From assembly GCA_022448265.1 (NCBI GenBank), contig JAKVCC010000003.1:186001-250000 (forward strand): 64,000 nucleotides of DNA, in the 5' to 3' direction. The notes under the pieces are model-generated. The model saw only the letters and a list, made by a program, of their open reading frames with translations, was not told where the DNA came from and made no database searches. Each line of letters starts with the position of its first letter. Position 1 is the first letter of the stretch. Origin of the DNA: Pirellulales bacterium. GTDB lineage: Bacteria > Planctomycetota > Planctomycetia > Pirellulales > Lacipirellulaceae. Shown here piece by piece: positions 52,376 to 61,641 of the stretch. The position numbers were made by a program, and so were the translations under genes.

Positions 52376-53368
52376 ATGCCGTCTGTCGCACCACTGCTGG
52401 AAGTCAAGGATCTTACGGTCGGCTTTCGTACGGACAGGGGGGACGTGACCGCGATCGAGGATGTTTCGTTTCAGGTGCGACCGGGGGAAATCTTGGGGAT
52501 CGTCGGCGAATCGGGTTGTGGAAAGTCGGTTACCAGCCGCAGTATCATGCGGTTGCTTCCGGAGCAAAATAGTTTTATCGATCACAGAAGCGAGATTCTT
52601 TTCAACGGAGTGAATCTGGCCCACACGGACGAATCAGTGATGCGATCTATTCGCGGCAACCGCATCGCGATGATTTTCCAGGAGCCGATGACTGCGCTGA
52701 ACCCCGTATTTACGATTGGCTGGCAGCTCGACGAGGCGCTCAAATACCACACACCAATGAATAAGCTCCAGCGCCGAGAGCATGCGATCGAGATGTTGCG
52801 ATCGGTTGACATCCCTCATCCTAGGCAGCGTTATTGCGAGTACCCTCATCAGTTGTCGGGAGGAATGCGGCAGCGGGTTGTGATTGCGTTAGCATTGTGC
52901 TGCGGGCCGGAATTGCTTTTGGCTGACGAGCCAACAACTGCCCTGGATGTGACCATCCAGGCGCAGATTCTCAGTCTGATGGATGAACTAAGAAAGAAAA
53001 GTGACACGGCAGTCGTGCTCATTACCCACGATCTTGGCGTGATCGCACAGATTTGCGACCGTGTGGTCGTGATGTATGCTGGACAGATCGTGGAGACGGC
53101 TGATGTGGAGTCGCTGTTTGCGCGACCGCAACACCCGTACACGAAAGCGCTGCTGGAGTCGATTCCGCTCCCTGGCCCTGCCCATCACCAGACGCGTTTG
53201 CCCACCATCGATGGGCTCGTGCCGAGCCTGTTTGAATTGCCCTCAGGGTGCCGCTTCCAAGACCGTTGTCCATACCAGGATGAGCAATGTGTCCGCGAGC
53301 CACCGAGCTTAAGCCAAGAAAGCAATTTGCGAAAAGTCCGTTGTTTTTTCCCGATCAACGAGTCGTAA
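52376..53368 (+). CDS. oppD: Oligopeptide ABC transporter ATP-binding protein, OppD type
   Basis: The 330-residue product has Walker A GESGCGKS at about 43-50, the ABC signature QLSGGMRQR, Walker [13 protein letters not shown] and the H-loop [11 protein letters not shown]-terminal oligopeptide/dipeptide domain holds cysteine-rich [15 protein letters not shown], which in several OppD proteins binds an Fe-S cluster. It hydrolyses ATP to drive uptake together with the OppF-type subunit. Confidence 0.96.
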   Translation: MPSVAPLLEVKDLTVGFRTDRGDVTAIEDVSFQVRPGEILGIVGESGCGKSVTSRSIMRLLPEQNSFIDHRSEILFNGVNLAHTDESVMRSIRGNRIAMIFQEPMTALNPVFTIGWQLDEALKYHTPMNKLQRREHAIEMLRSVDIPHPRQRYCEYPHQLSGGMRQRVVIALALCCGPELLLADEPTTALDVTIQAQILSLMDELRKKSDTAVVLITHDLGVIAQICDRVVVMYAGQIVETADVESLFARPQHPYTKALLESIPLPGPAHHQTRLPTIDGLVPSLFELPSGCRFQDRCPYQDEQCVREPPSLSQESNLRKVRCFFPINES

Positions 53369-53371
53369 ACG

Positions 53372-54331
53372 ATGCCCCTTGTGGAAGTCTCCAATCTGGT
53401 CAAGCATTTTCTCGTGAGGGGCGGGGTATTCAATCGCGTTCTTCGTCAAGTTCACGCGGTGAATGGCGTGAGTTTCGCCATCGAGAAGGGCAAAATTCTG
53501 GGCGTGGTGGGCGAGTCGGGCTGCGGGAAGTCGACACTGGGAAAACTGATCGTTCGCTTGCTGGACATGACAGCGGGCAAAGTTCAGTTTCGTGGGCAGG
53601 ATATCAGCCACCTGAGTGCCTCCGAGCTGATGTCCGTGCGCCGGAAGATGCAAATGATCTTCCAAGATCCCCACGCATCGCTAAATCCCAGAATGACTGT
53701 GGGAGCGGCAGTTCGCGAAGTCGTTGCCTTCCACAAGATTGTGCCGAAGCGAGAGATTCGTGACGAGGTTGACGCGCTGTTCGCGAAGGTCGGTATCCAT
53801 ACCGATTCCCAAGAAAAATATCCCCATGAGTTTTCCGGTGGGCAGAAACAGCGGGTTGGCATTGCCCGATCCCTGGCGGTGAACCCCGAATTTATTATTG
53901 CCGACGAGCCGGTGTCGGCCCTCGACGTTTCGATTCAAGCGCAAGTGCTCAACTTGTTGATGGATCTCAAGGACGAGTTCGATCTGACCATGCTATTCAT
54001 TTCTCACGATCTGAAGGTGATCGACCATTTTTGCGATTCGGTGCTGGTGATGTACCTTGGCTTTGTATTGGAAGAGTTACCTTGCCGCGACATTCAAGCA
54101 GATGCCCTGCACCCCTATACAAAGGCCTTGCTGGGAGCGAATCCCGTCGCTGATCCAACGCAGCGGCACGAGCTGACAGTTCTAGCCGGGGAGGTTCCCA
54201 GTCCCTACGACTTGCCTCGTGGCTGTCCGTTTGCTGCGCGTTGCGAGCTGGTCACGAACCAATGTCGCCAAGAGATGCCACCCCTGGTGGAAAAAGAGTC
54301 AGGGCATCGCGTGGCGTGTTGGGAGGTATAG
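53372..54331 (+). CDS. oppF: Oligopeptide ABC transporter ATP-binding protein, OppF type
   Basis: The 319-residue product has Walker A GESGCGKS, signature EFSGGQKQR, Walker B FIIADEPVSALD and H-loop FISHDLKVI. The C-terminal part holds the same cysteine pattern (GCPFAARCELVTNQC). It starts 3 bp after oppD and ends the operon. A hairpin terminator lies about 150 bp downstream. Confidence 0.95.
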   Translation: MPLVEVSNLVKHFLVRGGVFNRVLRQVHAVNGVSFAIEKGKILGVVGESGCGKSTLGKLIVRLLDMTAGKVQFRGQDISHLSASELMSVRRKMQMIFQDPHASLNPRMTVGAAVREVVAFHKIVPKREIRDEVDALFAKVGIHTDSQEKYPHEFSGGQKQRVGIARSLAVNPEFIIADEPVSALDVSIQAQVLNLLMDLKDEFDLTMLFISHDLKVIDHFCDSVLVMYLGFVLEELPCRDIQADALHPYTKALLGANPVADPTQRHELTVLAGEVPSPYDLPRGCPFAARCELVTNQCRQEMPPLVEKESGHRVACWEV

Positions 54332-54478
54332 CAGGAAGCGGCGGAGGTATGCCGCAGAGTTCGTTGCACAGGGGGGGCTGTAGTCCTGGTGCTGTCTGCG
54401 TATGAGGGATGCTTGGCGTAGTGATCGCAAAGGAAGCGGCAACCCGTTTTAAAACGTGGCTTTTGGATAGCGCGGCGC

Positions 54479-54520
54479 GGGAAACTTAGCAGCATCTGCT
54501 AGTTTTCCCGTTGTGTTTTC
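54479..54520. terminator. Bidirectional terminator between opp operon and the barrel gene
   Basis: GGGAAACTTAGCAG at 54479-54492 pairs with CTGCTAGTTTTCCC at 54496-54509 with two mismatches. TTGTGTTTTC follows on the plus strand. It lies between convergent units. Confidence 0.6.
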
Positions 54521-54521
54521 C

Positions 54522-55424
54522 TCAATAGAATCGTATCGACAGCCCAGTGCCCGCAAAGTAATCGTCCGCGGCGTCGTTGATTCCGAGTCCGGCTCGAATG
54601 TCCCACTGCACATCGTCGCTCAGCAAGACCGTGAATCCGCCATTAAAATAGTACTCCGGTTTTGCGGTATCGGCGCTGTGCGGAAAGAAGGCAAACCATT
54701 CCGTATACGCCCCGAGACGTTCCGCCAGGGAATAGGCGACTGTCCACGACTGCGCCCACTCGGTGTACGCCTCGGTGGTTACACCATCAATGGCCCGATT
54801 AAACTGGGTGCTGCCGGCGGTAGAGACTATTTGGTTTACCTCCCAGCCATAGATCCAGTTTAATCCCGGCAGAACTTCATTCGCCGAAAACGGATCAGCG
54901 CCAACCGGTACGTTCATTTGTGGAATCAATGCCATTTCGGGCAGGATTCCTGCTTGGGGTGTCAATCCGATTTTGAAGCCAAGGTACAAGTCTTCGGAAC
55001 CCGATGTTTGAACATCATTGAGCAGCTCCGTGGCGTAGTTCCAGCCTACTCGTAGTTCCAGCCAGTCCGCGATGAGTCCCGCCCGCAGCAGTGGCTCAGG
55101 ATAAGAGTGGTGTATTGTCTGATCGGTGCCGTCGTTGTCGAAGATATAGGTGTAGCCTATTTCGAGCTGTGCGACTCCTATGCCGACCGTGGAGCTCGCC
55201 TCGGTGAAATCAGGCCGGTCGGTTACCAGCGGGGCGTCGAGGTCCGGCCCACCCGAAACACAGGCCGCCGAGCTCCACCTGAAAAGTGTTCCAGGGGAGT
55301 CAGTGCAGAAGTTATCTTGGCCAAGACACGGAGTGGTAGCGGCCACTAGCAACAGGAGCGAGAAAGGCATGCACGTAAAATTATATTGGCCAAGACGATA
55401 GGCTTTTGTGAGGCGAGAGTTCAT
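54522..55424 (-). CDS. Outer-membrane beta-barrel protein (phenol-degradation MetA-like family)
   Basis: The product has 300 residues from ATG 55424 and a signal peptide (MPFSLLLLVAATTPCLGQ). The mature part has LVTDRPDFTEASSTV, the alternating strands YLGFKIGLTPQAG and LIPQMNVPVG, and ends DYFAGTGLSIRFY with a terminal aromatic residue typical of outer-membrane barrels. It matches the 'putative MetA-pathway of phenol degradation' transporter-like family (PF13557). The transported compound is unknown; the family name does not imply phenol use. Confidence 0.82.
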   Translation of the reverse strand: MNSRLTKAYRLGQYNFTCMPFSLLLLVAATTPCLGQDNFCTDSPGTLFRWSSAACVSGGPDLDAPLVTDRPDFTEASSTVGIGVAQLEIGYTYIFDNDGTDQTIHHSYPEPLLRAGLIADWLELRVGWNYATELLNDVQTSGSEDLYLGFKIGLTPQAGILPEMALIPQMNVPVGADPFSANEVLPGLNWIYGWEVNQIVSTAGSTQFNRAIDGVTTEAYTEWAQSWTVAYSLAERLGAYTEWFAFFPHSADTAKPEYYFNGGFTVLLSDDVQWDIRAGLGINDAADDYFAGTGLSIRFY

Positions 55425-55717
55425 TGCGGAAAATCCAATATAACGTGGCATTAAACGCCAACCCGTGACGGTAGACAGGAGTTACACCCCACTGTCTGCC
55501 ATCGGCAAGGCAGACGCCGCTACAGCAGCGCAATTAGGTGTTTTTGAGTCAGTAGCTCCTAAGAGGGATCGCTCGCAAAAAAATCAGGAAGGGCGCTTGC
55601 AGAATCGTTCCAGACACTAAACTTTGCCAGCCAGCCAGCCTGGCGGCCCGCAGTACACCCGAGGCTAGCACCTGCGGCTGATTGGGGGGGTAACCACGAA
55701 CCCGGGTTTATTCCTGT

Positions 55718-56764
55718 TCAGCGATCGCCGCGCCCAGTCAGAATTACCTCGCTTCGCAAAAGCACCACGTCCTGGAGATGACGGCCGGGTGCGTGTTGGT
55801 CGTCGGCATTTAGAAATAAGTGGTCTTTAGAATCGCCGTCAACGCATTGTCTGATGTAATGAGTGCTGAGATCTTGGTAGAGGATGTTCTGGCCACAGCC
55901 GCCATGGTTGTCGCTTTGAAATCCAGCGACCGAGAAACTTGGTGCATCCGCTAGTAATGGCGCATGGCTGCCTCCCACAAACTTCGCCGGGTGATACTCG
56001 CCATGAGTGTTCACATAGCCGATTCGGTAAGCATAGCTGCCCGACATGCGCTCGCGCAGCGCCTCCAACATTCCTTCAGGTGCGGTGGCAAGTTCCTCGC
56101 GGGTGGGCAGTCGCAGTACGTCGATGCCTGCAAAGATGTCAGCGGCCAGCTTGGTCGACGGGCAAACCAAAAAATGGCTCAGCGCATCTCTCGTCAAAAT
56201 GCCATGATCGGCCAGCTCGAGCACAAAAATCCCAGCGTTTTCACCGGGCTCGATTTTAGGTAGTTCGCCACCACGCTGCTGGGCATATTCCACTAGCGCG
56301 AAGCCTAAATGGCGCAGATTGTTTTGGCATGTAAGCCGGCGCACAGCTTCTCGACTTTCGCCGAGCGCAGGAAGCAGCAACATTCCCACTGCCAGCAGGA
56401 TGCCGGCGGTGACGGTGATGTCGGACCACGACCAGGTTTGGCGGTGCGTGGATGGCTCGCGCGACTCCGTCAGGGAAGCGGGGGTTGTCGGCGATTGGTG
56501 CCGCGGCAGCGGGCAGTGATCGCCCTGCTTGGATGCTGCCGGTGTACTTCGGACCGCCTGCTGGACGAAAGAGCAGGTGCGGTGAACGAGGTCTTCCGGC
56601 GGACATGTTTCGCTTTCCGGGTCGGCCTGGTAAGCGATTGTACATCGGCGCAGTCGTTCTAGTTCGTGTTGCCAAATCGGATCGCTTTGAAGACGCGCCT
56701 CGACGCGAGCCCGTTCGTCGGGCTCCATGTCTTCCAGCAGATAGGCCAGCAACGCGTCTCTCAT
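55718..56764 (-). CDS. Anti-sigma factor fused to a DUF1559-like pseudopilin module (pair 3)
   Basis: The 348-residue product begins with an anti-sigma-type domain (LLAYLLEDMEPDERARVEARLQ, residues 5-26). A Ser/Pro/Thr linker leads to one TM helix (about 114-134). Directly after it comes a segment like the DUF1559/type IV pilin-like N-terminus (LPALGESREAVRRLTCQNNL at 131-150, then LRHLGFALVEYAQQ). Near the C-terminus DNHGGCGQNILYQDL resembles the H-X9-DG region of DUF1559 proteins. The outer half may sense the state of the pseudopilin-like envelope. It lies 240 bp after the sigma gene, with a strong hairpin between. Confidence 0.78.
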   Translation of the reverse strand: MRDALLAYLLEDMEPDERARVEARLQSDPIWQHELERLRRCTIAYQADPESETCPPEDLVHRTCSFVQQAVRSTPAASKQGDHCPLPRHQSPTTPASLTESREPSTHRQTWSWSDITVTAGILLAVGMLLLPALGESREAVRRLTCQNNLRHLGFALVEYAQQRGGELPKIEPGENAGIFVLELADHGILTRDALSHFLVCPSTKLAADIFAGIDVLRLPTREELATAPEGMLEALRERMSGSYAYRIGYVNTHGEYHPAKFVGGSHAPLLADAPSFSVAGFQSDNHGGCGQNILYQDLSTHYIRQCVDGDSKDHLFLNADDQHAPGRHLQDVVLLRSEVILTGRGDR

Positions 56765-56877
56765 CGAGTTGTCCTTTCTGGGAGAGAGCAGCCGGCCGCC
56801 GGCCGCCGGTTATCGGCAGGCCTGAGCCCTATCGGGGCGAAAGCCTTGTGGTGAAGGCCAAGAGTCTCTGCACAACA

Positions 56878-56920
56878 AACGACAAGCCCGCCACCATCGG
56901 TGGCCGGCTTGTCGTTGTTT
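56878..56920. terminator. Strong hairpin between sigma factor and anti-sigma gene (pair 3)
   Basis: An 18-bp near-perfect stem, AACGACAAGCC-C-GCCACC (56878-56895) with GGTGGC-C-GGCTTGTCGTT (56899-56916), has a 3-base loop. On the plus strand GTTTTCCC follows; on the minus strand, in the direction of the sigma operon, TGTTGTG follows. It could act as a partial terminator that lowers anti-sigma expression relative to the sigma factor. Confidence 0.65.
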
Positions 56921-57004
56921 TCCCAGTTGATGTCGCAGTTGGTTTCACAGCTGATGCTCAGTAGAGCGTCTAAAGCGGACCAGCCTAGCCTGGCCACTCT
57001 AAAC

Positions 57005-57673
57005 TCAGGGGCGTCCCGCCGCGTGACAATCACGCCACGATTGGCCAAGGCGCTGAATGGCTGCGTGCAGCCTGCTCTTGACCGTCCCCACCGGTACCGA
57101 CATAAGCTTGGCAGCATCACGGTATTTCAGTCCCCGGAAATAAACGAGTTTGACGGCGCTCTGCAAAGGATCAGGCAAATTGCCCACCGCGTCTCGCACC
57201 CATTCCGCCCGCTCTCTGCCAACAACGGCTTCGCAGGGGCCCGCCTCTTGCGTGGCGACCACCTCAAGCAGGCTGCCCATTTCTTCGTCACCCGCCCCAT
57301 GCGTTTGGTCAAGGCTCAATCGCCGGTGGCGACGATTGCGGCGCTGGGCATCAATGGCTTGGTTGGTGGCGATCGTGTAGAGCCAGGGGCGGAATTTTCG
57401 GCCGGGCTCAAATAGCTCGCATTTTAAATGCACTTGAAGGAAAGTTGCCTGGAATACGTCTTCGGCTAATGCTGCGTCGCCGAGAAATCGTCGAAGGTAA
57501 TTGAATAACTCACGTTGGTAACGTGAGACCAACTCTGTGAATACCGTTGCCGTTTCGGTCGTCCGGTATTCGAGCAGTAGCTGTTCGTCACTACGTTGGC
57601 CATGATCGACCTGCATCGCAGCGGCGCTGGGCAGATTATCGACAGTTAATTCTTCCTTGTGCCTACTAATCAT
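57005..57673 (-). CDS. ECF-type RNA polymerase sigma factor (pair 3)
   Basis: The product has 222 residues from ATG 57673, with GAGGAG about 10 bases upstream; the frame extends further but that part is not conserved. Region 2 has TVFTELVSRYQRELFNYLRR and GRKFRPWLYTIATNQAID; region 4 has GLKYRDAAKLMSVPVGTVKSRL. It is a third, separate ECF sigma factor, more like those that pair with DUF1559-type anti-sigma proteins in this phylum. The anti-sigma gene lies downstream. Confidence 0.93.
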   Translation of the reverse strand: MISRHKEELTVDNLPSAAAMQVDHGQRSDEQLLLEYRTTETATVFTELVSRYQRELFNYLRRFLGDAALAEDVFQATFLQVHLKCELFEPGRKFRPWLYTIATNQAIDAQRRNRRHRRLSLDQTHGAGDEEMGSLLEVVATQEAGPCEAVVGRERAEWVRDAVGNLPDPLQSAVKLVYFRGLKYRDAAKLMSVPVGTVKSRLHAAIQRLGQSWRDCHAAGRP

Positions 57674-58226
57674 TTCTACGAACTCCTCGTAATGAGAGTT
57701 CGACGTTTCCAGGAGAAAATCCTTTCTCCCAACCGTCCAAATAGGAATCCGCTCCTCCTCGCAACAACACGTGTGCGCGTCCTTGGGTCGCGGAAATGCC
57801 GGCAATACCGGCCTGGCAGCTTGGATGGGCTCCGGTCACCTCGCCTTCGCAAAAGGAGTTGTGATCCTAGGCACCCGGCCTAGTTGCCGCCTCTTATGGT
57901 GCAAGTCCTATGCCGTAGGCAGGGGTGAACTGGTCTACCACCCTAGCTGTCAGGGTCGCAACTACCATCAAGCTAGACATTTACGCACCCCACGACAATG
58001 ACGGTTCTCGCAATTTTCCAGGTAATATCCGCATGCCATTTTTGCATATTATTCTACAAATTTTCCAGCTCTGTGTCCCAGATACGGACGTATATGTGAT
58101 CAATTTCAACACACTCGCGCGATCGCGATACAGTCCTGGAGAGGGGGGAGTTTCGGTTCCGAGCGAGTTGGGACAGTCGTCTACGCAAGACTCGGCGACC
58201 ACAAACACGGTTGCCACGGGGCCCAT
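57674..58226. other. Upstream region of sigma factor pair 3
   Basis: These 553 bases between the sigma gene and dprA have no convincing gene. CGCGATCGCG lies near 58118. An autoregulated ECF promoter for the sigma gene is expected near 57700-57850, but I cannot place it with confidence. Confidence 0.4.
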
Positions 58227-59360
58227 TTAAACCCGTGCGATCCGATTGCCGCCTACCCTTCGCACGAGGTTCCGCATCTCCAGCACGCTAACGGTTGACA
58301 GCACCCGGTGGACCGGCAGGCCTGTAGTTTGGGTCACCTCGTCGATGAGTGAACCCTGCGATTCGACTGCCTGGAGCACTTGGTTTTCAACTTCGTTGAG
58401 CGCCAGTTCAGCCGGAGCACGCACGGTACTGCCATCTTCACGCTGGACTGCGTGCGCTAGCGGGCCCAGCTCTTCGAGCACGTCGTCGATCGAGGAGACC
58501 AACTTGGCGCCATCCCGGATCAGTTGGTGCGGGCCGGTGGACAGTCGACTATCAACGGGTCCCGGTACGGCAAAGACCTCTCGGTTTTGTTCCCAGGCCA
58601 GACGTGCAGTGATGAGCGCACCCGATCGCTGGGACGCCTCGACAACGATCGTACCAAGTGTCAGGCCGCTAATAAGTCGATTTCGCTGCGGAAACATTCC
58701 GCCCAGCGGCGGCGCGGTCGGTGCAGCTTCACTCACCACTGATCCTTGGGCGGCGATTTGTTCTGCAAGCGAATGATTTTCGGGCGGGTATGGTCTTAAT
58801 ACACCGCTGGCGAGAACCGCAATGGTTCGTCCACCAGCAGCCAGAGCCGCCCGATGCGCGGCAGTATCGATTCCGCGCGCCATACCGCTGACTACGGTAA
58901 TGCCGGCATGGGCTAGGCTTGTCGCAAAACGGCTGGCTTGCTGCAAGCCGTACTGACTGGCATGCCGGGCCCCCACAATCGCCACGGCAAGCCTATCAAC
59001 GGATTGCAATAGGCCGCGCGTGAAGAGTACTGCAGGCGGGTCGGGGATCTCGCTTAGCAGGGGCGGATATTTGTCGTTGGATTCGAGGAGAATATCGATA
59101 CGGTTGTCGCGGGCCATCTGAAGCTGTCGGTCAACATCGATATCGGTGCTTGCCCTGGCGATGGCGGAGGCCAACTTAGGCCCGACACCCTGTACGCTTT
59201 GCAATTCGCTAGGGCTTGCACGAAGTACCTTCTCGGGCCTGCCAAAATGCTCTAGCAGGCGTCTTTGCATCAGGGGTCCCACGCCGGCGACCATGGCTAA
59301 GCACAGGTGTTGGCGCACAGAATCACCCATCTTGTCGGTGGATGGATTCAAAATTGCCAT
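58227..59360 (-). CDS. dprA: DNA-processing protein DprA/Smf
   Basis: DprA loads RecA on incoming single-stranded DNA during natural transformation. The 377-residue product has an N-terminal helix-hairpin-helix part (QSVQGVGPKLASAIARAS), the Rossmann-like core (VGARHASQYGLQQASRF, VSGMARGIDTAAHRAAL, GGMFPQRNRLISGL, VVEASQRSGALITA) and a C-terminal winged-helix domain (about 310-377). All family motifs are present. It follows aroB after 9 bp. Confidence 0.95.
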   Translation of the reverse strand: MAILNPSTDKMGDSVRQHLCLAMVAGVGPLMQRRLLEHFGRPEKVLRASPSELQSVQGVGPKLASAIARASTDIDVDRQLQMARDNRIDILLESNDKYPPLLSEIPDPPAVLFTRGLLQSVDRLAVAIVGARHASQYGLQQASRFATSLAHAGITVVSGMARGIDTAAHRAALAAGGRTIAVLASGVLRPYPPENHSLAEQIAAQGSVVSEAAPTAPPLGGMFPQRNRLISGLTLGTIVVEASQRSGALITARLAWEQNREVFAVPGPVDSRLSTGPHQLIRDGAKLVSSIDDVLEELGPLAHAVQREDGSTVRAPAELALNEVENQVLQAVESQGSLIDEVTQTTGLPVHRVLSTVSVLEMRNLVRRVGGNRIARV

Positions 59361-59369
59361 TTTCGATTA

Positions 59370-60461
59370 TTATTCCTTCAGCGCTGCCAGCACATCTTCG
59401 ATGCGGACGTCCTCGACCAGCTCCACGTGCCCCATTCGGTCGGGTAGGACGAATCGCAAGCGGCCACCATCGACTTTTTTGTCGTGGTGCATCAATTCGA
59501 CGAGTTGGTCAGCATCGAAGTCCGGCGGCGCAAGGGGGAGCTTTAGGTTTTCCAAAAGAGTTCGTTGGCGGTCGACAAAAGTTTTATCGATGCGACCGAT
59601 TCGTCTGGCCAAGCGCGCGGCGCACATTATGCCCAGCGAAACAGCTTCGCCGTGAAGCAAAGAACCGTAATTACCGGCCGCTTCAAATGCATGGGCAAAT
59701 GTGTGGCCGTAGTTCAGAACCGCACGGTGGCCTGTCAAGTCGCGTTCATCGTTTTCCACGACGTCGGCCTTGAGCCGGCAGCATCGTTCGACAATCACGT
59801 GGAGTGTCGACGGATCTTGGGCATGGATTGCGTCGGAGTGCTGTTCCAGGTAGGCGAAAAAATTCGCATCGAGAATGACACCGTACTTCACAACTTCGGC
59901 GAGTCCGGCGCGGAATTCGCGGTCGGGAAGCGTTTTCAGCACGTCGACATCAACGAGCACACCGCAGGGCTGCCAAAAGGCACCAACCATGTTTTTTGCA
60001 GACGGCAGGTTGATCCCAACCTTGCCCCCTACCGAACTGTCGACCTGGGCCAAGAGCGTGGTGGGTACTTGAAACAAATCGAGTCCTCGGGAAAACGTGG
60101 CAGCGACGAATCCGGCTAGGTCACCTACGACACCGCCGCCGACCGCGAGCACTACTGACTGCCGACTGGCACCTTCGGCAAGCATCGTTTCCCAGAGTTC
60201 TGTAGCCACCTCCGCCGATTTGCTTCGTTCGCCTGCCTCGACGACCAGGATATGTACCCCCCACCCGTTGTCGGTGAGTTGATCGCCAAGCTGGTCGGCA
60301 TAAAGCTGATCGACGTTGGCGTCGGTTATCAGGACAGCGTGAAGGGAGTCAGTCCGCTCTCGCAAAAACGAAGCAAGTCCGGCCCGATTGCCGCTGCCGA
60401 ACTGAATGTCATAGCTACGATCTCCCAGAGCGACACGTGTCGTGTTGACATCGTTAGGCAC
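59370..60461 (-). CDS. aroB: 3-dehydroquinate synthase
   Basis: AroB converts DAHP to 3-dehydroquinate, the second step of the shikimate pathway. The product has 363 residues from GTG 60461. NAD-binding GGGVVGDLAGFVAATFSRGL lies at about 107-126. Metal and substrate residues are in KYGVILDANFFAYLE, LNYGHTFAHAFEAAGNYGSLLHGEAV and HDKKVDGGRLRFVLP. It is the first gene of an aroB-dprA unit. Confidence 0.95.
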   Translation of the reverse strand: MPNDVNTTRVALGDRSYDIQFGSGNRAGLASFLRERTDSLHAVLITDANVDQLYADQLGDQLTDNGWGVHILVVEAGERSKSAEVATELWETMLAEGASRQSVVLAVGGGVVGDLAGFVAATFSRGLDLFQVPTTLLAQVDSSVGGKVGINLPSAKNMVGAFWQPCGVLVDVDVLKTLPDREFRAGLAEVVKYGVILDANFFAYLEQHSDAIHAQDPSTLHVIVERCCRLKADVVENDERDLTGHRAVLNYGHTFAHAFEAAGNYGSLLHGEAVSLGIMCAARLARRIGRIDKTFVDRQRTLLENLKLPLAPPDFDADQLVELMHHDKKVDGGRLRFVLPDRMGHVELVEDVRIEDVLAALKE

Positions 60462-60641
60462 GGCGAACTTGCCTCGTGTAAGAGTACGACTTGGATTCCA
60501 TGCTTAGTTCACGGAATGATAGTTTGCTCAATTGTGGAGGGCCGCAATGAATGCGGTTTAGCAAGCGGCTCTACATCCATAGGGCTCTTCGCGCCGCTGG
60601 TGGCAATTGGTATTTCATCCCGCCAACGGCAATAATAACGG

Positions 60642-60860
60642 CTATGAGACCCGCGCAAGATCGTCTTCGGTAACCACGATACGGCGGCAAAAGCCAGTGT
60701 GAGTGCGGATGTACTCTAAGTGGTCCGCTTCTTCAGGTTTTTCGTGTAGTGCCGCTGCCAATTCCGCCTGGTGGCGCGGGTCGAAGTCGGTTTCCTCCGG
60801 CCACCGGGTTTCCGTTTCCATGACCAGGGCTTCACGGTAAGGATCAAACTTGTCGGCCAT
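60642..60860 (-). CDS. Small conserved hypothetical protein
   Basis: The 72-residue acidic product starts MADKFDPYREALVMET and includes PRHQAELAAALHEKPEEAD and HTGFCRRIVVTEDDLARV. It resembles short planctomycete proteins of unknown role. It stands alone between aroB and a divergent gene. Confidence 0.6.
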   Translation of the reverse strand: MADKFDPYREALVMETETRWPEETDFDPRHQAELAAALHEKPEEADHLEYIRTHTGFCRRIVVTEDDLARVS

Positions 60861-61002
60861 CGATCAGTTCCATCGCCAAAGTGTTGGACAGGGCAAAGGG
60901 CTCACCCCAGGCTGGCGAAGGGTTTACCACAGATTGCAGACAAGTAGTATACTGGCACGCAGAATCGCGGGCTAGCCGTGGCAAACGTGGCAGGAGGGAG
61001 AA

Positions 61003-61536
61003 ATGGAAGGATCGGGCACAAAGCTGGTAGTCACGCTTGTTGGCTTAGCCCTGTTGGCCGGCGGCGCTTCATGGATCTATCAATACGAGACCACCCACAG
61101 GGCGACGGAATTCTGGGGCCCCGAGGTGGCGACGCTGATCGCCCGACCGTCGCAGGTTGAGATGCGGCAATTTGAGCCTCCCGTGGTTGGGACTGAGTCG
61201 CTTTGGCTGCCGGGGGCTCTGGGCGCCCCGCAGGATTTGAGTCGAGTGCGAGGCATGGTGCATCTCCGCCGCGTCTTGTTCGGCGACAAAAATTACGTGT
61301 GGGATCAGCCCATCAACTTGGTCGAGGTGACCTGGCGGTGGCGGTTGGAGTTTGCCGCAAACAACCGTCGTGGTCTGATTGTGCTGGCAGACGATTTTGC
61401 CACGATAGGTCGTCTCGACGGCGAACAGCATCGTTTGCACGCCGCCAACTGTCAGCCAATGGCCGAAACACTGCAACAGTACTTTTCGGCTATTGGCTTG
61501 GGCCAAGACGACGGACCTGCTAGCACCGGCGAATAG
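61003..61536 (+). CDS. Membrane-anchored hypothetical protein
   Basis: The 177-residue product has GGAGGGAG directly before ATG 61003. An N-terminal TM or signal-anchor helix (LVVTLVGLALLAGGASWIY at 8-26) is followed by a soluble domain with TRATEFWGPEVATLIARPSQ-like HRATEFWGPEVA and LIVLADDFATIGRL. It looks like a planctomycete conserved protein facing the periplasm. ParA follows about 105 bp later on the same strand. Confidence 0.65.
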   Translation: MEGSGTKLVVTLVGLALLAGGASWIYQYETTHRATEFWGPEVATLIARPSQVEMRQFEPPVVGTESLWLPGALGAPQDLSRVRGMVHLRRVLFGDKNYVWDQPINLVEVTWRWRLEFAANNRRGLIVLADDFATIGRLDGEQHRLHAANCQPMAETLQQYFSAIGLGQDDGPASTGE

Positions 61537-61641
61537 TGACCTGGGAAGCGCTGGCCGCGACGCCTATAATCCGCCGCCTCTGCTGTACGGTGGATGATTT
61601 GCCTTCTGCAAGAGTGCGTCCCGGAAAGGCCTGCGCGTGCT

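Noticed and set aside
57841-58226. Possible tRNA in AT-rich intergenic stretches, here and at 16.5, 22.3 and 63.3 kb
   Set aside because: No GTTCRANNC T-loop with a matching acceptor stem was found in any of them.
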